Positions 8,052 to 19,925 of a DNA stretch of 64,000 bases are shown piece after piece. The position numbers and the translations under genes are program-made. Origin of the DNA: Marinobacter nitratireducens (lineage in GTDB: Bacteria; Pseudomonadota; Gammaproteobacteria; Pseudomonadales; Oleiphilaceae); NCBI RefSeq assembly GCF_000708045.1, contig NZ_ANIE01000009.1:1-64000 (forward strand). Reading direction: 5' to 3'. The notes beneath the pieces are model-generated. The model did not search any database. It was not told the DNA's origin and saw only the letters and a program-made list of their open reading frames with translations. Numbering within the stretch: position 1 is the first letter of the stretch; the number at the start of each line of letters is the position of its first letter.

Positions 8052-9104
8052 ATGAAACTTCTCAAGGCTCTCACCGGGGTTGCCGGTGCGATCGCTCTCA
8101 CCACGGGTTCTGCGTTTGCCGACGACCTCCGCTGGAAAATGCCCGTTGCCTTCGCGACCAACCTCCCGGGTCTGGGCTCCCCTGCCGCCTGGGTTGCAGA
8201 CAACCTCACCACCGCTTCTGACGGCAGCATCCAGGTTCGTGTCTACGAGCCGGGCAAGCTGGTTCCACCTTTTGATATTCTGCAATCCGTTTCTGACGGC
8301 AAGGTATCGGCGGGTTACACCTGGATCGGCTATGACCAGGGTAAGGTTCCGGCCGTACCCCTGTTTGCCGCAGTTCCGTTCGGCATGAAGCCGTGGGCTT
8401 ACATCGGCTGGTATTACTACGGTGGCGGCCACGAGCTGCTGCAGGAAACCTATCACAACAAGGGCTTCAAGGTTCACGCCCAATTGTGCGGCATCATCGG
8501 GCCCGAAACTGCCGGTTGGTACGCCAACAAGATCGAATCCCTGGACGACTACAAGGGCATGAAGATCCGCTTTGCCGGTCTTGGCGGCAAGGTTCTGGAG
8601 AAACTGGGTGCGTCCGTCACCATGATGCCAGGCGGTGAGCTCTACCAGGCATTGGAGAAAGGCACCATTGATGCCACCGAATTCTCCATGCCGGCCATCG
8701 ACCAGATCCTGGGCTTCGATCAGGTGGTCAAATACAACCTGTTCCCGGGCTGGCACCAGCAGTTTACCGCCCAGTACATGCTGATTAACCAGGATGAGTG
8801 GGACGGTGCGTCCAAGTCCCAGAAAGCGCTGGTCGAAGCTTCCTGTACTGCCGCCACCACACTTGGTCTGGCCGAGGGTGAGTACAAGAACGGTTCCGTG
8901 CTTGCCGGATTCCAGGAGAAAGGTGTGCACGCGGACCAGATCCCCACTGACGTTCTCAAGAAGCTGAAAGCGGTCACCGAAGAGGTGCTGGAAGAAGAGG
9001 CCTCCAAGGATGCTGACTTCAAGAAAGTCTACGAGAGCCAGCAGGAATTCATGAAGACCTACAAGGTATGGGACAAGCGTGCCTACCTGCCGGCCGAGCT
9101 GTAA
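8052..9104 (+). CDS. dctP: TRAP transporter substrate-binding protein
   Basis: Periplasmic solute-binding protein of 350 aa that captures an organic acid for the DctQM permease. The signal peptide (MKLLKALTGVAG...SAFA) is cleaved after about residue 23. The body matches the DctP family, including the GMKIRFAGLGGK and PGGELYQALEKG regions that line the ligand site. The start at 8052 has an AGGAG-like site (ctaggaga) eight bases upstream; an ATG at 8034 is less likely. It heads an operon followed by dctQ, dctM, a 3HB-dehydrogenase-like SDR and acetoacetyl-CoA synthetase, so 3-hydroxybutyrate or a related short acid is the likely substrate. This is an inference from context. Confidence 0.93.
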   Translation: MKLLKALTGVAGAIALTTGSAFADDLRWKMPVAFATNLPGLGSPAAWVADNLTTASDGSIQVRVYEPGKLVPPFDILQSVSDGKVSAGYTWIGYDQGKVPAVPLFAAVPFGMKPWAYIGWYYYGGGHELLQETYHNKGFKVHAQLCGIIGPETAGWYANKIESLDDYKGMKIRFAGLGGKVLEKLGASVTMMPGGELYQALEKGTIDATEFSMPAIDQILGFDQVVKYNLFPGWHQQFTAQYMLINQDEWDGASKSQKALVEASCTAATTLGLAEGEYKNGSVLAGFQEKGVHADQIPTDVLKKLKAVTEEVLEEEASKDADFKKVYESQQEFMKTYKVWDKRAYLPAEL

Positions 9105-9121
9105 GGCTGGAGCCTGACTCC

Positions 9122-9178
9122 TTGCGCCGGACGGAGTTCCGGCGCGCAAGACCTACGGATGGCCCTTCGGGGCCATCC
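9122..9178 (+). promoter_or_regulatory. two stable hairpins between dctP and dctQ
   Basis: TTGCGCCGGA/TCCGGCGC (9122-9149, small bulge) is followed by GGATGGCCC-TTCG-GGGCCATCC (9157-9178), a 9-bp stem with a UUCG-type tetraloop. There is no T-run. Such structures often protect the 3' end of the binding-protein message so that it exceeds the permease message; that role is inferred. Confidence 0.6.
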
Positions 9179-9218
9179 GCATTTCACTGCAACGGCTTTC
9201 TGAGTGAGGAACTCCACC

Positions 9219-9857
9219 ATGACGGTGTCTGATCAAGACTCTTCGCATACACCGCGGGCGTCGGTTACCGACGCAGACGAACTTCTACACCATCATACCG
9301 AATTGCCCACAACCCGAATCAGCCAGTGGCTGGATGCCATTCTGAGTGCGATTGGCAAGAGCGCGTCCTGGCTCTGGGTTGTGGTAACCGGTGTGATTAT
9401 CTGGGCGGTTGTCGGCCGCTACGTATTCGGACAGGGCTCCGTTCTGCTGGAAGAGGTGCAGTGGCACCTGGCTGGCGCCGGCTGGCTTCTGGGTCTTGCC
9501 TACACCCTGGTTGTGGATGACCACGTTCGGGTGGATGTGATTCACGAGCGCCTGTCCCTGAAAACCCAGGCCTGGATCGAGCTGCTTGGGCTTCTGCTCC
9601 TGCTGTTGCCGTTTCTCGGGCTTGCCGTCTACGAGATGGTGCCCTACGCCATCAGCTCCTGGGAGATTGGTGAAACCAGTCAGGCCCCGGCTGGGTTGTC
9701 CAATCGCTGGGTGCTGAAGGCCGTGCTGGCCCTGGCGTTCACGCTCATTATCGTTGCCGCCGTTTCCCGCCTGCTCAAGGTGACGGCCCTGTTGTTCGGA
9801 TTTCCCCGTCCCATCCGGATCGCCAGTGACAATAACAATCAAGAGGATGCATCCTGA
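9219..9857 (+). CDS. dctQ: TRAP transporter small permease
   Basis: Small membrane subunit of the TRAP transporter (212 aa). It has four hydrophobic segments (about residues 40-62, 75-95, 115-135 and 165-190) after a longer than usual soluble N-terminus. The ATG at 9219 is preferred over a GTG at 9204 because GAGGA lies eight bases upstream of it. The stop overlaps the start of dctM (TGATG), so the two are coupled. Confidence 0.92.
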   Translation: MTVSDQDSSHTPRASVTDADELLHHHTELPTTRISQWLDAILSAIGKSASWLWVVVTGVIIWAVVGRYVFGQGSVLLEEVQWHLAGAGWLLGLAYTLVVDDHVRVDVIHERLSLKTQAWIELLGLLLLLLPFLGLAVYEMVPYAISSWEIGETSQAPAGLSNRWVLKAVLALAFTLIIVAAVSRLLKVTALLFGFPRPIRIASDNNNQEDAS

Positions 9858-11221
9858 TGGAGCTTGAAACCCTGTTTGTAATCGGCATGTTCCTCACCTT
9901 CGGGGTGCTGCTGATGACCGGTTATCCGGTTGCCTGGGTTCTCGGCGGTACGGCCGTTGTCTGGACCCTGATCGGCGTTATCGCCGTGGAAGATTTTGGT
10001 GCCAATCTATGGTTCGATTACCCCTCCTCCATGGGTCTGGTGCCAGAGCGGATATGGGGGATCGTTGAAAGCGAGACCCTGGTCGCTCTACCCATGTTTA
10101 TCTTCATGGGTATCATGCTGGATCAGTCCGGCGTCGCCGAGCGTTTGATGAAAAGTATGGTCAAACTGTTTGGCAATGTTCGTGGCGGTTTCGCCGTTAC
10201 CGTGATCGTCATTGGCGTATTGTTGGCGGCCACCACCGGTATTATCGGTGCCTCTGTCGTCCTTCTTGGCATGCTGTCGCTACCGGTGATGATGGAGAAC
10301 AAGTACGACAAGGGGTTCGCTGTGGGCACCGCCTGTGCGACAGGAACCCTGGGTATCCTGATTCCTCCCTCCATCATGCTGGTGCTGATGGCCGACCGCC
10401 TGGCCGTTCCCGAGGCCTCCGTGGGCGACCTCTTCATGGGCGCCTTTTTGCCAGGCTTGTTGCTCGGGGCGATGTACGTGAGTTACGCCCTCATTCGGCC
10501 CTTGCTTCAACCCAATGTGGCGCCGGTTCCTGAAGGCCTGGAAAAGGTCAGCTGGAGTGTGGTGTGGGAAGTCGCCAAGGCCGTCCTGCCGACCGCGGCC
10601 CTGATCCTTGGTGTGCTGGGCTCCATCTTTGCAGGCGTTGCCACGCCCACGGAGGCATCCGGTGTTGGTGCACTCGGTGCCCTGATTCTGGCGTTCGCGG
10701 CCCGGCGTCTGAACCTGAAAGTGTTGAACTCCTCATTGCAACAGACCACGCGTACCTCGGCCTTCATCTTTGCGATTTTCCTGGGTGCAACGGCATTCTC
10801 CGTCGTTTTGCGGGGGCTTGGTGGTGATACGGTCATTGAAGAGGCGCTGCTGGGCCTGCCATTTGGCCCCTACGGTGTGGTGCTGACCATCCTGTTCGCG
10901 GTCTTCCTGCTCGGCTTCTTCCTGGACTGGGTGGAAATCACGCTGATCATCCTGCCGCTGGTGGCACCGGTGGTTCAGCAACTGGGTTTCGACCTGGTGT
11001 GGTTCACCATCATGTTCGCCATGTGTCTGCAGACCTCGTTCCTGACCCCACCGGTTGGCTTTGCCCTCTTCTATATCAAGGGTGTCGCGCCGCCGGAGAT
11101 CAAGGTCACCGATATCTATCGCGGCGTTGTGCCGTTCATCATTATTCAGCTGGTAGCCCTTGCCATCGTGTTCCTGGTTCCCGAGATCGCGACCTGGCTG
11201 CCAAGTATTGCTTACGACTAA
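9857..11221 (+). CDS. dctM: TRAP transporter large permease
   Basis: Main translocation subunit (454 aa) of the TRAP uptake system, using the Na+ gradient and DctP-bound substrate. It is a multi-spanning hydrophobic protein with family hallmarks such as ATGTLGILIPPSIMLV and, near the C-terminus, SFLTPPVGFALFYIKG. Length is normal for DctM. It is translationally coupled to dctQ and followed after 12 bp by the dehydrogenase gene with an AAGGAGAG ribosome site, so the whole set is one transcript. Confidence 0.94.
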   Translation: MELETLFVIGMFLTFGVLLMTGYPVAWVLGGTAVVWTLIGVIAVEDFGANLWFDYPSSMGLVPERIWGIVESETLVALPMFIFMGIMLDQSGVAERLMKSMVKLFGNVRGGFAVTVIVIGVLLAATTGIIGASVVLLGMLSLPVMMENKYDKGFAVGTACATGTLGILIPPSIMLVLMADRLAVPEASVGDLFMGAFLPGLLLGAMYVSYALIRPLLQPNVAPVPEGLEKVSWSVVWEVAKAVLPTAALILGVLGSIFAGVATPTEASGVGALGALILAFAARRLNLKVLNSSLQQTTRTSAFIFAIFLGATAFSVVLRGLGGDTVIEEALLGLPFGPYGVVLTILFAVFLLGFFLDWVEITLIILPLVAPVVQQLGFDLVWFTIMFAMCLQTSFLTPPVGFALFYIKGVAPPEIKVTDIYRGVVPFIIIQLVALAIVFLVPEIATWLPSIAYD

Positions 11222-11233
11222 GGAGAGACCATC

Positions 11234-12013
11234 ATGCGTCTGGAAAACAGGATTGCCCTGATCACCGGGGCAGGACGCGGAATCGGGCGGGCGATTGCCG
11301 AGCACTATGGGCGTGAAGGTGCCCGTGTGGCCGTTGCCGATCTGACTCTTGAAGGCGCGCAGGATACCGTCGCCGCCATTGAACAGGCCGGTGGCACGGC
11401 TATGGCGCTGGCCATGGATGTGACCAACGAGCAGGCCGTGGACGACGGTGTGGCTGCGATTGTCGACACATGGGGCGGTCTTGATATCGCTCTCGCCAAT
11501 GCCGGAATCCAGCATATCGACGCCGTTCACAAACTGTCGTTTGCGGACTGGGGCAAGGTCATGAGCGTGCATCTTGACGGTGCCTTCCTGGTGACCCGTG
11601 CTGCTCTCAAGCAAATGTACGCCAATGGCGGCGGCACCATGCTCTACATGGGCTCGGTGCATTCACTGGAGGCTTCTCCCCTGAAAGCGCCCTACGTGGC
11701 CGCGAAGCACGGCATGCTGGGATTGTGTCGAGCCGTCGCTAAAGAGGGCGCCGAGCACGGTGTGCGCAGTAACATTATCTGCCCCGGCTTTGTCCGCACG
11801 CCGCTGGTGGACAAGCAGATTCCGGAGCAGGCCAAAGAGCTGGGCATTTCGGAACAGGAGGTGATCAGCAAGGTCATGCTCAAGAATACAGTGGATGGCG
11901 AGTTCACCACCCTGGAGGACGTCTCCGAACTGGCGGTTCACCTGGCAGCCTTCCCATCCGCGGCCCTGACCGGTCAGTCCATCGTTGTCAGCCACGGCTG
12001 GCACATGCAGTAA
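11234..12013 (+). CDS. bdhA: 3-hydroxybutyrate dehydrogenase-like SDR
   Basis: NAD-binding short-chain dehydrogenase (259 aa) predicted to oxidise (R)-3-hydroxybutyrate to acetoacetate. The cofactor motif TGAGRGIG is at about residues 10-17 and NAG near 90. The catalytic set is Ser in GSVHS with Tyr and Lys in YVAAKHG. The C-terminus (VVSHGWHMQ) resembles the GWxxQ ending of 3HB dehydrogenases. The substrate assignment rests on this and on its place between a TRAP transporter and acetoacetyl-CoA synthetase. Another hydroxyacid SDR function remains possible. Confidence 0.82.
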   Translation: MRLENRIALITGAGRGIGRAIAEHYGREGARVAVADLTLEGAQDTVAAIEQAGGTAMALAMDVTNEQAVDDGVAAIVDTWGGLDIALANAGIQHIDAVHKLSFADWGKVMSVHLDGAFLVTRAALKQMYANGGGTMLYMGSVHSLEASPLKAPYVAAKHGMLGLCRAVAKEGAEHGVRSNIICPGFVRTPLVDKQIPEQAKELGISEQEVISKVMLKNTVDGEFTTLEDVSELAVHLAAFPSAALTGQSIVVSHGWHMQ

Positions 12014-12029
12014 AGAACAGGAAAGACAG

Positions 12030-14021
<1,992 letters not shown>

Positions 14022-14184
14022 GACCGAATGTCCCCAGTGGCGCGTGGTTGAGTGCAAAGCTCGCCCCGCGCCCCTTTCCCTGCGTCACCACCATTTCCTC
14101 AATCCAGAATGTTAGAAAGTTTCGTAAAATCCCGCCATTTCATCGTCCTGTCACGGAAGATCAGGCATTTTTAGTCCGTTCTTA

Positions 14185-14229
14185 TACTAAGATCGTAACC
14201 AAAATTACGCGAAAAATGCTATCTTAGTA
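14185..14229 (+). promoter_or_regulatory. nested inverted repeats in the isocitrate dehydrogenase upstream region
   Basis: The stretch 14022-14334 carries no gene. It becomes A+T-rich after about 14110. TACTAAGAT (14185-14193) and ATCTTAGTA (14221-14229) form a perfect 9-bp inverted repeat, and CGTAA/TTACG (14194-14198/14205-14209) nests directly inside it. It may be an operator or a leader hairpin. I see no unambiguous -35/-10 pair. Confidence 0.5.
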
Positions 14230-14334
14230 GGTCTATCAAAAGTTCCAAATCAGTCATCGCTGAGGCCAGACGTTCACAAGACGCCAGACCCAGCCGTGGC
14301 CGTCCTGAACCCACCCATTAGCCTGAGGACGAAA

Positions 14335-16578
14335 ATGACATCATCCAAAGCAAAGATTGTCTATACCCTGACCGACGAGGCCCCCGCCCTCGCGACACGG
14401 TCACTTCTTCCCATCCTGGAAACCTTCGCCAAGCCGGCTGGCATTGAATTTGAAACCAGCGACATCTCTCTCGCGGCGCGTATTCTGGCGGGTTTTCCGG
14501 ACTATCTCGAAGAAGATCAGCGGGTTCCGGACGCACTGGCCGAGCTGGGCGAATACACCAAAGATCCCGAAGCCAACATCATCAAACTGCCAAACATCTC
14601 CGCCTCCATTCCTCAGTTGCGCGCGGCGATCAAAGAGCTGAACGAACAGGGTTACAAGGTTCCCGAGTACAAGGAACACCCTGAGACCGACGAAGAGAAA
14701 GAAATCCACGCCCGCTACGCCAAAGTATTGGGCAGTGCCGTTAACCCGGTTCTGCGTGAAGGTAACTCTGACCGTCGTGCGCCGGCGGCCGTTAAAGCCT
14801 TTGCCCGCAAGTACCCGCACACCATGGGTGAGTGGAGCCCGGCTTCCCGTACTCACGTTGCTCACATGCGCGGCGGTGACTTCTACTCCAGCGAGCAGTC
14901 CGTCACCCTGGACAAGGCCACCAATGCCCGCATCGTATTCGAGAACGCCAAGGGCGAGCAGACCGTTTTGAAAGCCGACCTTCCGCTGCTGGAAGGCGAA
15001 GTGCTCGACGGCATGTTCATGAGCAAGAAGGCGCTGGTGAAATTCTTCGAAGATGCCATCGCCGACTGTGAAAAAACCGGTGTAATGTTCTCACTGCACG
15101 TGAAAGCCACCATGATGAAAATCTCTCACCCGATCGTGTTCGGTCACGCGGTGAAGGTTTTCTACAAGGACCTGTTCGACAAATACGGTGAGCTGTTCGA
15201 TGAGATCGGCGTCAACCCGAACAACGGCCTGTCTTCCGTGGTCGAAAAGATCAAGCAGCTGCCTGAATCCAAGCAGGAGCAGATCCAGGAAGACCTGCAC
15301 GCCTGTTACGAGCACCGTCCGGAAATCGCCATGGTGGATTCCGTCAAGGGCATCACCAACCTGCACGTCCCGAGCGACGTCATCGTTGATGCCTCCATGC
15401 CGGCGATGATCCGTAACTCCGGCAAGATGTGGGCACGGGACAACAAGCTGAAGGACACCAAGGCGGTAATGCCGGAGTCCACCTACGCCACCATCTATCA
15501 GGAAGTGATCAACTTCTGTAAGACCCACGGCGCATTCGACCCGACCACCATGGGCACCGTGCCTAACGTTGGTCTGATGGCTCAGAAGGCCGAAGAGTAT
15601 GGGTCTCACGATAAGACCTTTGAAATCAAGGAAGACGGCGTCGTTCGTGTGATTGCTGAAGACGGCACTGTGCTCACCGAGCACAAGGTTGAGGAAGGCG
15701 ACATCTGGCGTGCCTGCCAGACCAAGGACCTGCCGATCCGTGACTGGGTCAAGCTGGCGGTTAACCGTTCCCGTTCCAGCGGCATGCCTGCCGTGTTCTG
15801 GCTGGACGATGAGCGTGCCCACGATGCTCAGTTGATCAAGAAGGTTGAGAAGTATCTCGCGGAAGAAGACACCGATGGTCTGGAAATCCACATCATGTCT
15901 CCAGTCCGTGCTATCCGCTGGACCATGGAGCGTCTGATCCGTGGACTGGACACCATTTCCGTGACCGGTAACGTTCTGCGGGACTACCTCACCGACCTGT
16001 TCCCGATTCTGGAGCTGGGTACCAGTGCCAAGATGCTCTCCATCGTACCGCTGCTCAACGGTGGTGGTCTGTACGAAACCGGTGCCGGTGGTTCCGCGCC
16101 GAAGCACGTACAGCAGGTGATTGAAGAGAACCATCTGCGCTGGGATTCCCTGGGTGAATTCCTGGCAACGGCGGTTTCACTGGATGAGCTGGGCGAGAAA
16201 AAGCACAACCAGCGCGCCCGTCTGCTTGGTCAGACCATGGACAAGGCCACCGAGCGTCTGCTCGAGAACAACCAGTCGCCTTCACGGGTGACCGGTGAGC
16301 TGGACAACCGTGGTTCCCACTTCCACCTGGCTCGTTACTGGGCGGAAGAGCTGGCGAACCAGGACGACGACCAGGAACTGAAGGCGTTCTTCGCCAAGCT
16401 GTCTGCACAGTTGGAAGAGAACAAGGACAAGATCCTGGAAGAGATGACCGTTGTTCAGGGTCATCCCGCGGATCTGGGTGGTTACTACCACGCGCCGATG
16501 GAGAAGGTGTCTGAGGTCATGCAGCCCAGCGCAACCCTCAACAAGATCCTGGCCGATGCCCGTGCATCTGTGAGCTGA
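14335..16578 (+). CDS. icd: NADP-dependent isocitrate dehydrogenase, monomeric type
   Basis: TCA-cycle enzyme converting isocitrate to 2-oxoglutarate with NADPH formation. The 747 aa fit the monomeric (type II) family, about 740 aa, rather than the roughly 420-aa dimeric one. Typical segments include the start [21 protein letters not shown], the central [20 protein letters not shown] region with [13 protein letters not shown], and the C-terminal [18 protein letters not shown]. The ATG at 14335 has GAGGA six bases upstream; an earlier GTG at 14296 is unlikely. It is a single-gene unit with its own upstream region and terminator. Confidence 0.96.
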   Translation: MTSSKAKIVYTLTDEAPALATRSLLPILETFAKPAGIEFETSDISLAARILAGFPDYLEEDQRVPDALAELGEYTKDPEANIIKLPNISASIPQLRAAIKELNEQGYKVPEYKEHPETDEEKEIHARYAKVLGSAVNPVLREGNSDRRAPAAVKAFARKYPHTMGEWSPASRTHVAHMRGGDFYSSEQSVTLDKATNARIVFENAKGEQTVLKADLPLLEGEVLDGMFMSKKALVKFFEDAIADCEKTGVMFSLHVKATMMKISHPIVFGHAVKVFYKDLFDKYGELFDEIGVNPNNGLSSVVEKIKQLPESKQEQIQEDLHACYEHRPEIAMVDSVKGITNLHVPSDVIVDASMPAMIRNSGKMWARDNKLKDTKAVMPESTYATIYQEVINFCKTHGAFDPTTMGTVPNVGLMAQKAEEYGSHDKTFEIKEDGVVRVIAEDGTVLTEHKVEEGDIWRACQTKDLPIRDWVKLAVNRSRSSGMPAVFWLDDERAHDAQLIKKVEKYLAEEDTDGLEIHIMSPVRAIRWTMERLIRGLDTISVTGNVLRDYLTDLFPILELGTSAKMLSIVPLLNGGGLYETGAGGSAPKHVQQVIEENHLRWDSLGEFLATAVSLDELGEKKHNQRARLLGQTMDKATERLLENNQSPSRVTGELDNRGSHFHLARYWAEELANQDDDQELKAFFAKLSAQLEENKDKILEEMTVVQGHPADLGGYYHAPMEKVSEVMQPSATLNKILADARASVS

Positions 16579-16590
16579 AGCTGAGAAAAG

Positions 16591-16660
16591 CAGTCAGGCT
16601 GGTGCCTGACTGTTGTGAATAAAAAACCGGAAGGCTGGCAGCAGCCCTCCGGTTTTTTTA
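16591..16660. terminator. tandem hairpins with bidirectional terminator
   Basis: CAGTCAGGC-TGGT-GCCTGACTG (16591-16612) is a perfect 9-bp hairpin. It is followed by a second hairpin (AACCGGAAGGCT...AGCCCTCCGGTT, about 16625-16654) with A6 before and T7 after. The second can end both the isocitrate dehydrogenase message and the convergent ybaK message. Confidence 0.85.
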
Positions 16661-16677
16661 TGTCTGTTGGGCGCACG

Positions 16678-17148
16678 CTAATCCTGTTGCAATGGCGCAA
16701 ACTCGGCCCGCGTCAGGGTGGCCAGATCCGCGGGTGCCAGCTCGATCTCAAGCCCACGTTTGCCGGCGCTGACAAAGAGGGTTTCGTAATCTCCGGCTGA
16801 TTCGTCAATAAACGTCCGTAGCCGTCTTTTTTGTCCCAGCGGACTGACGCCGCCGAGCACATAGCCGGTGCTGCGTTGCACCGCCTGGGGGTCGGCCATG
16901 ACAGCCTTTTTGCCACCGGCGGCCTTGGCAATCAGCTTCATACTGAGCATGCCAGCGACCGGTACCACCCCGACGACCAGCTCCTTGTTGTCCACCGTCA
17001 CTACCAGCGTCTTGAACACCTGTCCCGGATTGGCACCGGTTTTCTCCACGGCTTCGGTCCCGTAATTGGTGGTTGCGGGGTCGTGTTCGTATTCATGAAT
17101 TGTGTGTGCAACGCCGGCCTTCTTGGCTGCCTTGATGCCCGGGGTCAT
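16678..17148 (-). CDS. ybaK: YbaK/EbsC-family aminoacyl-tRNA deacylase
   Basis: Trans-editing protein (156 aa) that clears mischarged Cys-tRNA(Pro). It has the YbaK fold with the conserved Lys46 (QVFKTLVV), followed by VPVAGMLSMKLIAKAAGGKK and GGVSPLGQKRR. The ATG at 17148 is preceded by CAGGAGACA; upstream in-frame codons lack this site. It is convergent with the isocitrate dehydrogenase gene and shares its terminator. Confidence 0.9.
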   Translation of the reverse strand: MTPGIKAAKKAGVAHTIHEYEHDPATTNYGTEAVEKTGANPGQVFKTLVVTVDNKELVVGVVPVAGMLSMKLIAKAAGGKKAVMADPQAVQRSTGYVLGGVSPLGQKRRLRTFIDESAGDYETLFVSAGKRGLEIELAPADLATLTRAEFAPLQQD

Positions 17149-17291
17149 CGGTGTCTCCTGACCTGTGTGTCGATGTTCGCAAAACGTTACCACACTATCA
17201 GTGTCTGCTGGACACGGATTGGTAACTCGACTTACCGCTTGGGAATGGCTATTTTTCAGACAGGTACAAATTGTCAGAACGGGCCGCACCC

Positions 17292-18509
17292 ATGAGCCAG
17301 ATACCGGACCGGAGACCGGTGAGATCCCGATTATCGGTGCAGTTGCATCCCCTGCGCAGGGCTCTGATGGCCACCGCGCTCTATGCGCTGGCAGGCCTGC
17401 TCTGGATTACCTTCTCTGACCGCGTGGTGGAAGCCCTGGTGACCGACTCGGCAACCCTGTCCCGGGTTCAGACCTGGAAGGGTGTCTTTTTCGTGTTGGT
17501 TACCGCTCTGGTCCTGTTCCTGACACTGCTGCGGCTGCTCGTCCGGGATAGAGCCCTGCTCCGACTGCAGCATCAGCAAAGCCTGGCGTTAAGAACACGG
17601 GAGCGGCAATTGACCGTGTTAATGGACAGCCTGCCGGGCATGGCCTATCGGTGTCGCTACGATGACCATGGCACGATGCTTTTCGTCTCCGAGGGCTGCG
17701 TGGCACTGACCGGATACGAGCCCGAGGAGTTGATGGGTAGCCGTGCGGTGAGCTATCAGGATCTGTTGGAGCCCGAGAGTTATGAGCGATTGCTGTGCGA
17801 CATCCGGGAGGGGTTAGCGAACGAAGCGCCCTATTCGGTGGAATATGCGCTGACACGCAAGGACGGCGAGACAATCTGGGTTTGGGAGCGCGGTCGGGCG
17901 ATCCGTGGAGGTGAGGGAGAGACATTGCTGGAAGGCATTGTGCTCGATATCTCCGATCGCAAGCGTTTGCGGGATGAGTTGGAGGAAATGGCAACCCGGG
18001 ATCCGCTGACCGGCCTGCTGAATCGCCGGGAGATGTCCCGGGTATTGGACGAAGAGCTGGAGAGGGCCAGGCGTTACCAGCGACCCATGGCGATGCTGTG
18101 GATTGATTTTGACCATTTCAAGGAAGTAAACGACACCTATGGTCACGCTGCAGGTGACGCGGTGTTGCAATCGGTGGCGGCCTTGCTGGTCGACAGTGTT
18201 CGCACTGTGGATTCCGTCGGCCGTTTTGGCGGTGAAGAGTTTGTGATTGTGATGCCGGAGATGGAGATGTCGGAAGCCCGGGAAACCGCTGAGCGGCTGC
18301 GCCGGCATGTCAGCGCTACGCCCCAGCCTCTCGGGGATGGGAATGTTGTTGCGCTGACAATCAGCGTTGGTGTGGCGGTGTACCCCGATCATGGGGTGAC
18401 CGGGTCAGCGCTGTGCGCAGCTGCCGACCGGGCTATGTATCGGGCCAAGGCTGCGGGCCGGAACTGTGTGGCTTTGGCGCAAATGCCGGAGGACGTCCAT
18501 ACTGATTGA
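17292..18509 (+). CDS. PAS-GGDEF diguanylate cyclase, membrane-bound
   Basis: Predicted to make cyclic di-GMP. With the start at 17292 it has 405 aa: two transmembrane helices (about 24-41 and 64-84), a short helix, a PAS domain (about 105-225) and a GGDEF domain (about 235-400). The active-site motif is intact as GGEEF (313-317). A product-inhibition I-site RTVD (304-307) lies five residues upstream, so feedback control is expected. A TTG start at 17271 is possible, since neither start has a strong ribosome site. It is a single-gene unit. Confidence 0.88.
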   Translation: MSQIPDRRPVRSRLSVQLHPLRRALMATALYALAGLLWITFSDRVVEALVTDSATLSRVQTWKGVFFVLVTALVLFLTLLRLLVRDRALLRLQHQQSLALRTRERQLTVLMDSLPGMAYRCRYDDHGTMLFVSEGCVALTGYEPEELMGSRAVSYQDLLEPESYERLLCDIREGLANEAPYSVEYALTRKDGETIWVWERGRAIRGGEGETLLEGIVLDISDRKRLRDELEEMATRDPLTGLLNRREMSRVLDEELERARRYQRPMAMLWIDFDHFKEVNDTYGHAAGDAVLQSVAALLVDSVRTVDSVGRFGGEEFVIVMPEMEMSEARETAERLRRHVSATPQPLGDGNVVALTISVGVAVYPDHGVTGSALCAAADRAMYRAKAAGRNCVALAQMPEDVHTD

Positions 18510-18514
18510 CCAAG

Positions 18515-18531
18515 GCCCGGGATTCCCGGGC
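18515..18531 (+). terminator. hairpin after the diguanylate cyclase gene
   Basis: GCCCGGG-ATT-CCCGGGC is a perfect 7-bp stem starting six bases after the stop. The following sequence (GGTTGGATG) is not a T-run, so termination would be weak. Confidence 0.4.
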
Positions 18532-18636
18532 GGTTGGATGCTGTGACAGCGATCGCGCTGGAATTCGGCCAATGCGGATCGACGCGTGGGCCTCGACACT
18601 AGAATAAAAACAGAACGCTGATAAAGGTTTAACCGG

Positions 18637-19923
18637 ATGAATCGATTTGCCCGCCGTGCCCTCCATACCTGCCAGGTGCCCAAGGATCTGAGTACTGTGA
18701 CCAGCTGCGACCGGCAGCATGAAAAGCCGGAAGCCGTTGGCGTCAGCCGTGACACCGTGGAAGACATCTGGAAGAGTGCCGAAGCCCTGTATCGCACGGG
18801 TGTGCACCCGGGTATCCAGCTTTCAGTGCGCCACCGGGGCGAACAGATACTGCATCGGGCCATTGGGCACGCGACCGGAAACGGGCCTGGTGACGGCCCA
18901 GAGGCGACCAGGGTGGCGATGACCACCGACACCCCGATCTGCTATTTCTCTGCTTCCAAGGCGGTAACGGCGTTGCTGATGCACATGCTGGCGGAGCAGG
19001 GACTTGTGAACCTGATGGACCCCGTTGCCTATTACTGCCCGGAATTTGCCCAGAGCGGCAAGCGGACCATCACCGTGCACCAGATCCTGTCCCATCGGGG
19101 CGGTATCCCGGCGATTCCGAGGGAAACACCCATCGACGTGCTCTGGGACAAAGACGAGATTTGGCGACTTCTCTGCGAGGCCAAGCCGGTGGAAGTGGAT
19201 GGCGCCAAGGTTGCGTATCATGCCATTACCGGAGGTTTTGTGCTTCAGCGGGTGCTGGAGAAGGTGACGGGCGGCACCATTGAGGAGTACCTGGATACGC
19301 ATTTGCGCCAGCCCATGGGTATGAAGTGGTTCACCTACGGCATTGCTTCCAAGGATCTATCATCTCTTGCCACTAACTACGCCACCGGTCCAACGCCGGT
19401 GTTCCCGGTCTCCTGGGTTGTAAATCGGGCCTTGGGCGGGGATATCCGGACAGTGGAGCAAGTGACCAACGATCCTCGCTTTCAGGAGGCGGTGATTCCG
19501 GCCGGAAACCTGTGTGGCACCGCCGAAGAGATGGGCCGGTTTTTCCAGATGATGCTCAATGGCGGTGTCTGGAACGGGCATCGGATTTGCAGCGAAATGA
19601 CCGTCAGGCGTTCCATCCAGCAGTTTGGTTCGTTACAGATGGATCGTACCATGCTGGTACCCATGCGTTTCAGTGCCGGCATGATGCTCGGTGGTAATCC
19701 CGTGGGGCTTTGGGGGCAGCAGAGTCGCTACGCGTTCGGGCACATCGGCCTGATCAACAAGCTGTGCTGGGCCGATTCCGCGAGGGATATTTCCGTGAGC
19801 CTTCTCAACACCGGCTTCCCGATTGTGGGCCACCACCTCCCGGCCCTGGCACGGTTTGTTTACACCGTCTGCAACCGCTTCCCGTTGATCCCTGAGGGGC
19901 AGCGGCCTCTCGCTGCCGCGTGA
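18637..19923 (+). CDS. serine hydrolase, beta-lactamase/esterase EstB fold
   Basis: Class C beta-lactamase-like hydrolase of 428 aa. The nucleophile motif SxxK is SASK at residues 105-108, followed by KAVTALLMHMLAEQG, the helix typical of this fold. The second motif (Tyr, in VAYHAITGGFVLQ) is present, and HIG near the C-terminus may replace the KTG triad. There is no clear signal peptide, which argues for a cytoplasmic esterase or lipase rather than a resistance enzyme. The substrate is unknown. It stands alone, with a convergent small gene three bases after its stop. Confidence 0.8.
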   Translation: MNRFARRALHTCQVPKDLSTVTSCDRQHEKPEAVGVSRDTVEDIWKSAEALYRTGVHPGIQLSVRHRGEQILHRAIGHATGNGPGDGPEATRVAMTTDTPICYFSASKAVTALLMHMLAEQGLVNLMDPVAYYCPEFAQSGKRTITVHQILSHRGGIPAIPRETPIDVLWDKDEIWRLLCEAKPVEVDGAKVAYHAITGGFVLQRVLEKVTGGTIEEYLDTHLRQPMGMKWFTYGIASKDLSSLATNYATGPTPVFPVSWVVNRALGGDIRTVEQVTNDPRFQEAVIPAGNLCGTAEEMGRFFQMMLNGGVWNGHRICSEMTVRRSIQQFGSLQMDRTMLVPMRFSAGMMLGGNPVGLWGQQSRYAFGHIGLINKLCWADSARDISVSLLNTGFPIVGHHLPALARFVYTVCNRFPLIPEGQRPLAAA

Positions 19924-19925
19924 CG

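Noticed and set aside
8037..9149. Long minus-strand open frame (370 codons) opposite dctP
   Set aside because: It is a shadow of a high-G+C coding strand; it has no ribosome site, signal or family motif, and dctP is certain.
15091..16134. Minus-strand open frame of 347 codons opposite isocitrate dehydrogenase
   Set aside because: It lies wholly within a well-recognised gene, and its composition is that of a reverse-complemented coding sequence.
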